Origin: Owenia fusiformis
Lineage: Eukaryota; Annelida; Polychaeta; Sabellida; Oweniidae
DNA: 64,000 nt
Direction: 5' to 3'
NCBI GenBank assembly: GCA_903813345.2
Contig: CAIIXF020000001.1
Coordinates: forward strand, 34,753,366 to 34,817,365
Part shown: piece by piece, positions 28,401 through 40,400 of the stretch
Position numbering within the stretch: position 1 is the first letter of the stretch
How the letters are laid out: every line of letters begins with the position of its first letter
The notes under the pieces: model-generated
What the model was told of the DNA's origin: nothing
The model's input: the letters and a program-made list of their open reading frames with translations, nothing else
The model's database searches: none
Program-made: the position numbers and the translations under genes

Positions 28401-31400
28401 ATTTTCAATAACAGCATGCGTCTCTTTAATAACAACATTTTAGGTAATACCCAACATACTACTTTGTTTCATGAGCTTTTCCTGTATCTGACAAAAATAA
28501 GACAGCCGATCTATAAAAACATGTTTGAAGGCAGAAAATTAGATAATTGATTGAATTAAAATCAGCATATAATCTATCACATTCTACAACTGATGCTTGA
28601 AACAGAAAAGGTAAAAGTAAAGATCAATACCGAACATCTGACAAGTAATAAATGAATGATTGAATAGGATAAAGTCTGACTTGCTGGTAGGGATCAAAGC
28701 CTTGAGATCCAAGAAATAAACTACAGTACATGTATGTTTTAACAGAAAGTACTAATCAACACTTTACACTTAATTTACACTTTGAAAAACATCTGTTTCT
28801 ATTCAGATATTTCCCTACTTATATGAAGGTACTATGTTTGTCTTTTTAGGAACTATATTATTTAACCATTTGGGTACAGACAGTGTTTGAAACTCATACC
28901 TGCCTGACTGCCAATGGCAATTACTTTTCACTCTTGGTAAATGAATTTGGAATGAAAGGACCCATGGTCCGGTGCTCACACAGTTTGGAACCTTCAGAGG
29001 AATGTATATCCTGACTTTCAAACCAAAATATTGATTTGGATTTGTGGTCTCAAACTTTGAGAAACTTAGATAGCACAGTTGTGTGACCTAGTTTGATGAC
29101 CTTTGACCAAAATTTACATCCAAAAATCAGTTTGAAAAATCAACTTTTTTGACCTTTCGAAGGTCACTGAAGGTCAAGTAAAGGTCAAATCCTAAAACTA
29201 ATGTCAGATTTGAACTCCTGGCAACTTGTAGATGATTTTCAAAAAAAATTTGGTCAAATTGAAGCAAGTTGAAAAATAACTTATTTTTACTGTTTTTTTA
29301 CGTCAAATATCTCAAAACTGTAAAAATTTGATGCTGACACATATTGAGCAATATGTAGGGCATGCTTAAATCTAGTAATAATGTAATTCATTGCAAGAAA
29401 TGATCAAGTATAAGGCAAACTTTGAGAAACTTGTCAATCACAAAACCTGCCATTGACTTTATACATGAGAAAGTTCCCTGAAAATGACTGAGTCCTACTT
29501 TTTGTCAAATTTTATAGAGTAAACACCAAAAGCTGTAATTCCAAGAGCTTTGAAATCTTCAGAGGACATAAGTTGCATATAAAGCAACAACTACAAGTTA
29601 TTTGGAAGTTCTTCTTCAACAAAGTGTCTCTATTACTTATCTTGATTTCTATTATGACTGCCTTGTACCTAAGAGAAAGCCACATGCTTTGACCCAATGT
29701 TTATGTCAGTAAAATTTGACCAATCAACGAAGGCCCTGCTGCGTTAGCTTATTATTATGCACGGTCAAAAACAAGTACACTTCAGCTTTTCACCGGGACT
29801 TTTCACGAACAAATCTTGCACGAATTCATCATGAAAATACAAATATTTTATCAGATAAATATCAATCAGAGTTTAGTGGATGCCGGAGAATCGATCGGAT
29901 AACCAGAGGTGAGAAGATTTCAACAATAGAGTAAATCGACGACTACATGGCCCGCTACATGGACTAGGTCTTTGTGCATTTTCATCGCGAAATCAGTTTT
30001 AAATCAACATTGAATCGCATGATTTAATTTATATTAATGACTCTTACATTCCAATGTACATTTATTTACATAATATATTGTAACTCTAAAGAAACACTCG
30101 ATCAAATCATTATCCCATCGAACGAAGTTCGGAGGGATATAGGGAACGCCTCCGTCCGTCCGTCCGTACGTACGTCCGTCCGTCCGTACGTACGTCCGTC
30201 CGTCCGTCCGTACGTACGTACGTCCGTCCGTCCGTACGTACGTACGTCCGTCCGTCCGTACGTACGTCCGTCCGTCCATCCGGGCAATAACTCAAATACC
30301 GTTGGCCCGATTTTGTTCATATTTTGTACACATATACCCTATGGGGGTAGAAGTTCTGCTCGAAAGCCAATTTTCAAAATGGCCACTCATTTCAAAATGG
30401 CGGCCATTTTAGTGCCGAATTTACAGTAATTTAGGTGCAATATGTAAAACTGTAATAGCAATATGTTTTAGATGTAAAAAAATTATATAGGTCATTAATA
30501 AAGCTAGAAATGTAGATATTAAAGAAGCACATGGCAGCCATCTTGAAAAATGGCGGCCTTTACTCGTTATTTTACGATTTTTGCTGTAACTCGAAAAGTA
30601 GTGGAGCGATTTTGTTCATATTTGGTATGTGAATACTATAAACATTGCACACTGTCTTATGGCATTTTTGGTAGAAGGTGGCCATTTTGAAAAATGGCCG
30701 CCACTTAAACGTTTTTTACTATAACTTGAAAAGTAGTGGAGCGATTTTGTTCATATTTGGTATATGAATACTATAAGCATGGCACATGGTCTAATGACAC
30801 TTTTGGTAGAAGGCGGCCATTTTGAAAAATGGCTGCCATTTTTGCTTTATACTTTGTTTGTAAAAATGCCATCCATGGCTGTTCGATGGGATTCGCTACG
30901 CTTTGGCGTTGCCGTTGTTCTGGTTGAATTTCAAGTCGTAGACGGGAAGTTTGCTTTGTTTATGCAGGTCAACCTGATAATGTTTTGATTGGTCTGAAGC
31001 CTAAAGTCACACGTCATGTCCATGCGATCTTGTCAATCAATAAGGTTTCGTGATTCCCCTGATAGCGTAGGTTTTATGGAAATCTCGAAACCACTGAATA
31101 ACTCAGCATAATATCAGCAGAGGCTTATTGGATTGTACAAAGCGGTATTAATTCAAGATCAGATAAGTAAAACTTGGGCAAGGCTAGTGCTATACATTAA
31201 TACTTATCTAGGTATTTTATTTGCATATTTTAATTTAGGTTCTTTATTTAAGTCTCTTTCGGTATAACGTTTTGCCTTTTTGGTTACTATACTTGCCTAT
31301 CCTTACAATACTTGGGTTCAACACAGGATCGGATTCACCATATTTCAAAATAAGTGGTAGAATACTCTACCCTTATAAAAAATTCAACCTTGAAAGTCCG

Positions 31401-34400
31401 AATTTCAACCGTTGCGCAATCATTGCACAATCATTGATCCGATCGTTTTTGCAACCATGCCGACCGTTACGATGCAACCATTGAAATTTTGGTTGTAATC
31501 TCATTGAAAAGGTTTCAATCATTTGTAACCATTGCAAACGCTTGACAATTTTGGTTGCATTTCTTGCAACCGTTTCAATCAATTGCAACCCATGGCAGGT
31601 CTTGCAATATAATATAGCATTGTCATATCAGGCTTTAACATTACCACGGTCATGGCAGGCCTTGCAATATAATATAGCATTGTCATGGTCATATCAGGCT
31701 TTAACATTACCATGGTCATGGCAGGCCTTGCAATATAATATAGCATTGTCATATCAGGCTTTAACATTACCACGGTCATGACACGCATTGCAATATAGTA
31801 TAGCACTGTCACGGTTATACCAGGCTTTCACAATAACAATACCACGGTCATGGCAGGATCCTTGTGAAACTTAAAAACACCTAATAACATGGTGACGGTT
31901 GTGCCAGGCATAAGTCTTGCAATAGATAGCATGTGAATGTTTGTTGTGTTATTGGCCGATAAATGGGATACTAGCAAGTTCAATGTATCTTACACTGACT
32001 TATTAGATCAAATAAACCAACAAAAAATGACAATAAAATATAGGTTGAAGTGTCGCCTCCCACCAAATATGACATTTGGTAGGTGTAAATACTGTACATA
32101 AGGAAACTAATTTAGTGAAAAAGCTTGGGGATTCCGATAAAATGAAATTTAAACTTGTGAAATCCGTGAAATTTAGAGTAAACTGCACCAAAACTAAAAG
32201 CTAAAAGCTTTGAAATCTTCAGAGGACATATGTTGCACATATAACAACTACATCCACTCATTTGTGGGACAGTTGACAATTGTCAATATATTAGTATGGC
32301 TTGCTTCACTGTACTGTATTTTTCATCGCTATATCCATCTGCTAGGCTGACCCCTACAGTGAAATTTTAAATGTTAGTAACTACTTTGAATTTAAAAAAT
32401 AAGCAATCAAAGGACCATATTGAAGCAGTATATGTAAAAATAGAAACATTTATACATGTCCTAACTTTTGTATATTTTGGTTTGTTTTGTAGTTAAGCTA
32501 TCATATCTCTGCCCTCTTATATTTTGATACTTCTCTGCCATGTTATTTTCAGAAAAATTAACATGGCTGAAACTCCCTAAATTACAAAAGGTCACAGCTT
32601 TAGAATATAGTCCGGAGTAGGGATACTAGCGGTTACCGTTGGTTATTTGGTTTTCTGTATAAAAAGCTTTTTCTCCTTTTCTGTCCCGTCGCAGCGCCAT
32701 CTAGTGTTTGATAAATGAATCAAGGTTTATTCTCGATAGGGTAAGTACTAATCTATCAGGAAACATTTACAAGTTTGGTTAGAAACGGAATTTTTATAGA
32801 TGGCGGAGTGATTTTTGAGACTATGTAGAGCAGAATAATTTTCTGAAACAGGTAGCTTTACGGTGGTAGCTCTCTCCAGATTCAGTTATCTCAAAAACGG
32901 TGTGGTCACCGTATGCTTATTTTGTAACGGCAAGCTAGACAAGACTCCAATGAACACTGGGCACTGTTTCGCTGAGCTAGATCTGTGCCCATGAATATAT
33001 TATGAAATGAAACGTTATAATGGTCGTCAATGGGATTTTTTACTGCAATCTTGACCCTATTAGCAACAGGGTGGTGACATTACTAAGGTGGGAAATAGCG
33101 TTATTTTTGTAAAAATTACACTTTCTTAGCAATGTGTACCTTGCATCTCTAAGAAAAATCAAATTATCCGAAGAATTAGCAATTTAGATTTTCGCTGATT
33201 CAGCATTTTTCATTTTTTACCTAAAAATCACAGGTTTTGACCATTTTTGGCCTGTATTTTGTTACAGGATAGCACAAGAGGGCTGTTAGTGCTGGTTTTA
33301 AGAGGTTGTTGACAGGCTTTTATCAAATTATTACCGAATTTAAGGATTTAGCCATTATCATAGCATGTAATACAGCTTTTTCCTTTGTGTCTGAATTTTT
33401 CTTGAATATATATGACAAAATTGACACATTTAACCCCATAGACTGACTAAATATGGCTGAAAACAGTTACTAACATGCATGTAATTAAAACAAGAACATT
33501 GCTATGCAAAACTGATATGATAATTTAATATAGAAGCTCATTTACTGAAAATTAATCACTAAATAATGGCTAATTTGGGGTAATCTCTGATCGAAAATGA
33601 CTAGATTTGACCATTTTTTGGTTTCATGGTTCAGTGATTTTGGCAATAAACATTATGGAAGTACGAATAAACGTTTTGACATGCTAAATATTGTGAATTT
33701 GTGTTAAGCCATAGCGAGTAGCAGTATTTCTATTGCAAAAATGGTCAGTTAGGTATAAAACTGCATGGCCCTAAAATAAATGACCCCGGGGTTAACAAAG
33801 CAGCTATAAAAGCTCTTCTATTGGTGCGATTGGGCTTAAATTGCACAAAAAGTCTTGAAACACTCTAATGTTTAAGAAAAACAAGATTTCTGGCACAAAA
33901 TCATTCAACCGTGTCACTATTAGAATATAGTCCGGAGTAGGGATACTAGCGGTTACCGTTGGTTATTTGGTTTTCTGTATAAAAAGCTTTTTCTCCTTTT
34001 CTGTCCCGTCGCAGCGCCATCTTGTGTTTGATAAATGAATCAAGGTTTATTCTCGATAGGGTAAGTACTAATCTATCAGGAAACATTTACAAGTTTGGTT
34101 AGAAACGGAATTTTTATAGATGGCGGAGTGATTTTTGAGACTATGTAGAGCAGAATAATTTTCTGAAACAGGTAGCTTTACGGTGGTAGCTCTCTCCAGA
34201 TTCAGTTATCTCAAAAACGGTGTGGTCACCGTATGCTTATTTTGTAACGGCAAGCTAGACAAGACTCCAATGAACACTGGGCACTGTTTCGCTGAGCTAG
34301 ATCTGTGCCCATGAATATATTATGAAATGAAACGTTAAGTTTCTAACATTTAAAATTTTACTGTAGTGACATGCATGGATGACAGGTGTTATACTCTCTT

Positions 34401-37400
34401 AGAATGCACCATGAAAGATTATAACTGTCCTAAATGTGAGTGTTGAATTTGTCAGTGTAAAGTACATTAGTAAACTGGCTGTAAATTCTAAGTTAGCGAT
34501 CCAGAAGATGTGAACTAATACACTGATCACTTCATGTGTGTTTTGGAATTTTTGGTGAGGTAATAAGACCAAAACTCGCAATTCAAATTGTGATGTGGAA
34601 AAATGGCGGACATTTCATTTCAAATTTTATGATTATGACATGACCTGGTTACGTGACACGTGTCTGATCATGTGACTAGTTACTGTATGGATCATGTGAC
34701 TTATTGACGTGTCAACCAACCATGTCTTCAAGGAAAACGGTAGTAAATATTTTGGAAAATGTTTTGCGAGCATTTGCTACTGATTATAGAAGAGGACACG
34801 CCGAAATAGAGCAATGTCAAACATTGTAGGGAGGGCTGCTAAAGTCACTGGGTATTCCAAATCAGTTTTTCAACGAAACTGCTAAATTGTAATTTTAGTC
34901 TGCTTATTGATCTATTGATTCATAAAGACCTGATATGATGCATTCAAATAAGACCGCCTCCTAAATGAAAACACTGCACATAAAGTGGTGAAAAACAACA
35001 AACTAAAGTTGAAAGATTGCAACGTTCGCTACTTTGTTCAATTCCGGAAATCTCCAAGGGGCTGCAAATGGGAAATGTTTTAAATTTAGATTTTATAACC
35101 TCAGAATACTGCCTTCAGTGTCGTGTCACAGTAACATTTCATTAATTCGTTATTTTCACCATATGAACTTCTACCGAGAATTTGTGTTCAGATTCTACAC
35201 GACAACAGAATCTAAAGATAATCATGCAATAAAATAATTTTGGAATGTGTTTATCCTACCACCCCTATGAAAAAAATAAAAGCGCCCGCCTGGGTCGCCT
35301 GTAAAATACAGGTAACCAACATTTCATTATTTTGTTATTTTAACCATAGATCTATCAGATATGAACTGCTCACTAGAAATATTATTTGCGTTTTGATTCT
35401 AGTCATCTATCTAAAGATGGCTATGTAAAAATACAGTATGGCCTTAGAAGAAGGTAACTTTGATTGCTTCAAAGTAGTTCCAACATTTAAATCAAGTGAA
35501 GTTCAATAAGAATAGATCTACAGTTGGGGACAAAAATAAATGACAGGTCGATTTTCGATCACCATTTCCTAATTATGGTGGTCTGAAAGCCCATAATCTC
35601 CAATATTGTCTAGATACATATCCCTTAAAATTTGTATATTTTACATTTTGTATAATCTCATCCACTGATTTATGGCCTCTTGTAAATTCTCTTATTTTTA
35701 ACATGGGAAATCCTCACTTCAGCAAATCCACCTGTCATTTATTTATGTCCCCAACTGTATTTATCAACATTGGGCCATTCCATTTAAAAAATGTACGGGG
35801 GGGGGTATGGATGCACAGGTTGAGACACCCCCCCCCCAGAATTTTTTTCTTGCTACCCCCCCCCCCCCAGAAAATTGCATCCATACCACCCCCCCCCCCC
35901 GGAAATTTGCATCCATACCCCCCCCCAGAAATTTGCATCCATACCCCTCTCCCCTGGAAAATTGCATCCATACCCCCTGAAACACGCGAAATCCCCCCTT
36001 GAGAAACAATATAAAGGTTATAAGTTGCTCCTACCATTGAAATAGGCAATCAGTTTCACAGAATTTACAAATTAGTGTTAAAGGCACATGTTCATGGAAA
36101 TACCCACGTTATCGGTGTGTATACAATGGAACCACATGTTATATTTCACAAGTCCAAAAATATCTGCACCAGCTATGCACATATTTCTTACCTCATTATT
36201 CACGGTGTTATAGCATGACAGTTACGACACCTCTGAAAACGAGATTAGACGAGTACGATCACTGATTTATCCAATAAAATGGCCGCGATGGAACAGAAAA
36301 CTAAGGTTGGTGCAGTATTTTCTTCTACTGTGTATCAATGAAAGGATGAACGATTATTGTAGACATCGCATTCGGTGATACATTTAATAATGTATATTTT
36401 GAACGTATTCTTTGCAAATTGATGCCCGGGGATAACAAGAAATAAGCGAAAAACTGTTGAGTTTGAAATTCAAAACTACACAAAATTTAGTAATTTGTTT
36501 ATTTTTGTCGTTGGGGCATGGTCTACATTGCCTAACGACCTCGGGGAGTCGTGAAAACAAATATATAGCAATTCAATATTCCATTTCTTACCCATTATAA
36601 CAATTACATGGAAAGAGGCTATCAGAACTAGCAACATTAACTTGAAAGATGTGCATGCACTAGTAACCGTCCGCTAAATATCTAATGTACATCTAATACA
36701 ATACGTTACTGTCTATAGAATTCATACATACTCGTCTAACGACATTGCGTTTGAAACCTTATTATTTACATTATGACCACGTTCCTGTTCTGGATTTGTA
36801 ATTTTATGGCTTGTTTATACACAGTTTACTTACTGTTAATAAGTTGAGAGGCTCTGAGGCATATATGCTGAGAAATCACTAAAAAATATGAACTTGGACA
36901 TCTCAGTCGGTAAGTTTACACCTTATATTCCGCTTCTAGTAAACCACCTGGCAGATTTGACCCAGTCTTTATAACCATCCATATATACGTCACCGAATGG
37001 AACTAGTTAAAAAGAAAATCTTATCTGTGAATCTTGCCTACAGGCGAGAAAGAGGACATGTTGTCTTTCCCATCCGCCATTTTTTGTTATCGTTACCGCA
37101 AAATTTTGCAAATCGCCTTGTCGTAACTGTCATGCTATAACACCGTGTTATTGATTAGTATCCAACAGACTGAGTGTGAACTCAGTTTGTTATCCTTATT
37201 TTCTGTCGTGTGGTTATTGCGGTGAATTGTATTGCACAAAATTATCAATTCATTAGAGGAAGCATTACTTCAATAGAATAAACATTATGAAAATTCAATT
37301 AGGTAGTAAGGTACAATTAAATGACATAAAAAGTAACACAGCATATTGTCTAGTCTAAGAGATAAAGTTACATGTAGTGGAACTTAAAAATAATTTAAAT

Positions 37401-40400
37401 ATGCAAATTAATTTACTACATCAGTCACTTTGAATTATAATTTACATTAAAAAGATATGTTTGAACAACAACATTTAACATAGGCCATTTACAGTCTGAG
37501 TATTTCCAACTAAATTTCAAAAAATACCGTCTAGTTGTAGTCTACTCAATTGATTCTATACACTAGCTTGAACATTCTCTCAAAGCTACAGCTGTCTTTT
37601 GAAATACTGGTCGATTTAAAAAATCTGCGATTTGAGACAGCCGCAACTTTTGGGCTTTGAGAGAACACTTAGGCTGGTCTTTAGATTAAATTGAAGTAAG
37701 AGATAATTACCAGGCTTACTCAGTTACTTAAAGAAGGCAATGCAAAGATAATTTCCTGAAAAAAAAACAAAGAAATAAAACACATGCCTTCATACTATAT
37801 TTCGTACCAGAAATTTTCAAAATATTTCCATATACACGTGCCTTTAACAGAATGTCAGTAAGTCATACGCTCAGAATGAATTATTGCTTATATTACTGTA
37901 ACAGGATATTTCTAGGTCAACTTTTTTTGCCTTAGCTATGGTGGTTTTGATGACATCTAGTCTCAACAGTATATTTTCACGTACTAGTTAGCACAAAAAG
38001 TGTATGTATATAGTATCAAAGATACAATCTGATTGAATTAGTCTGAAAATAATGCTGGTAGTTTGAAGTAACCTTCCTCAATAATGTAGACAAAATGAGT
38101 GAAGTAATTTTGACTACCAGAAATTAGTGTACCTATTAACGGTTCACAATTCTTTAGAATGTATGAATAACCAGAATATTCAGTGGTTTACTTTTCAAAC
38201 TACTGTCCTATATCTTCAAAAACACATGAAAAGTTCAATATGTGAAGCAAGTGACCACATAGTTTATGACTGAAATTAGATGTCCAAAATGTGGAACAGA
38301 CATGACAGAAAATAATACTATGAACTTATAACAAAAGTGTTCTAGATACTCTCATCTACTTGAATAAAGTTATATTTGAAGGCTACACATGTTGCATAAT
38401 TTGACCAAATTGTCTAAAAGTCAAGAACAAGGAAGTAATTGCCAGATTGGAACCTATATATTGGTTCCAACATTGCAGTTTACATGTAGGTCACTGTCAC
38501 ATACACTCTTTTTTGTTTGGATCTAGTGTACTATATACTGCTTGTAGCTCTCAATTCAGAGTAAGGCCTACTAGTGTAATGTATCCTGATCTCTAGACAA
38601 GTTCACTAATTTGTTATATTGAGGTTGTAATAGTTTTATCCTGATATATTCAGATGACCTGTGTACCGGATTTTCTCGCATATAAGCCCTGGGCGTATAA
38701 CTGAAAGAAGGGGTAATTTCGTCTGTTATTTTACCTATTATTTTTCGCCCATGGGCGTATAAGTGTACTACTTTCGATTTTTGGCCAAGTGGGCGTAAAG
38801 GTGAGAAGAGCTGATGAATGCAATATACTACCGTACCTACTGTTGTAGTCCTACCGCATGTTTTGTAAGAATTATAAACGAAATGTCACCTACAACCTTG
38901 GACTTAATGTTGAAACAAAGTAACATCAGAACGATCCACCACTGCCACTAACGGCACAGCGTTGAACTTAATGTTGAAACAAAGTAACGACAGAACGATC
39001 TGCCAGTGACAAAATACTCTTGAATTTATTGAAAAAATCAAAAAATAGTCATTTTTTATAGGCCCATGGGCGTATAGGCGTACTACATTCGATTTTTGGC
39101 CCATGGGCCTTAATTTAGGGGGGCGTATATGCGAGAAAATCCGGTACTTTCTCAACAGACTAAATGATTATGAAAAGCAAAAATAAAAACTGAATATTTC
39201 ATAATTAGTTAGTTGAACTCGCTACCATTGTTCACTTCACACAATCAAAATTAAAATGTAATGTTTCCATTGGTAACTACAATATTTTTTCATTATTTAT
39301 TACTTCTTCAACATAAATTACACAATTCCGGGCTCAACGATGACGTCAGAAGGAATGACCATATATAGAACGTCAGTCAAATTTGGCCAACGAACACTGA
39401 TTGGCGCGGTGAGTTCACAGGTTTATTTTAGTTTGAAAGAGTGAAGACGAAGCTCTCTTTTAAGAAGTGAAGTCAAACAAATGCAAAGGGTAACGATTCT
39501 GTTGTACTCTGAGCTATTTTTTCGCAAACATGTACATTTTCAAAAACATATGATACTGATACACGTTTGTGAGAAAGAATGTCGTGGGGAATCTGCCTAC
39601 AACGCGTGAAATAAGGAAAAAGAAAAATCGTACCTTCGACGTTCCGACAAACCTTTTCGCTAACCAGTGTAATCAAGTGGATCCCCAGTATATAGGATGT
39701 ATGATATAAATTAGAAAATGTACTGATTCACTTGAGAATGAAGATATTCTAATTCTCATTGTCTGAATTTAAAAATGTTTAAATAATATGCAGTAACTGT
39801 TTCAGAGAAAAATGTCATATTTGTTAATTTTAATGATTCTTCATGTTTTTGGGGAAATCATGTTTTACTGTTCCAGAAATGAAGAGGAGTTCTATGAAAG
39901 CCATGACACTGTAGAGAAAGTTATACCCTTAACAAGAGCATACCAAAGTTTTCCTTATCTTAGCATTAAGCATTATATAGGATCACAAATACATTGCAAA
40001 TATGAAAGTCAGAAAAACCTGTATACAGCTAGCTGTAGCATACTTTGTTCTGTTGGCTGGGATTAAATTTCGAAATAATAAACATGACCGAGATTTGGTG
40101 TCAGACAAGTCCATACACAAAATACTCAAGAAATACATGTACATTAACTGACTTATTACCGCCTTTTAAAAGACTGAAAGACACTCCACCCTTATACCCC
40201 TATAGAATACTCCCCCACAGACTACCACCACCACCCCCCTATTATTAACACCCCCCCCCCGTCATAATGCCTTTGCAAATACCCCCCCCCCAGAATATTC
40301 CATGGTCAATACCCCCCCAGAATTTTTTCGGTTCCTACCCCCCCCCCAGAATTTTTTGGTCAACACCCCCCCCCCCAGAATTTTTTGGTCTCCTACCCCC

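Noticed and set aside
30034-30429. Overlapping long frames on both strands (up to 130 codons) through the GTCC/GTAC block
   Set aside because: The repeat unit contains no stop in several frames; the peptides are simple VRPSVRPY / GRTDVRT repeats.
32600-34337. Classical LTR retrotransposon
   Set aside because: No TG..CA ends, no gag/pol, no evident primer-binding site or polypurine tract; described as TRIM-like only.
35703-36049. Proline-rich and glycine-rich frames of 81-104 codons
   Set aside because: They are translations of C-tract arrays with no start context or conserved domain; the same applies to 40267-40529.
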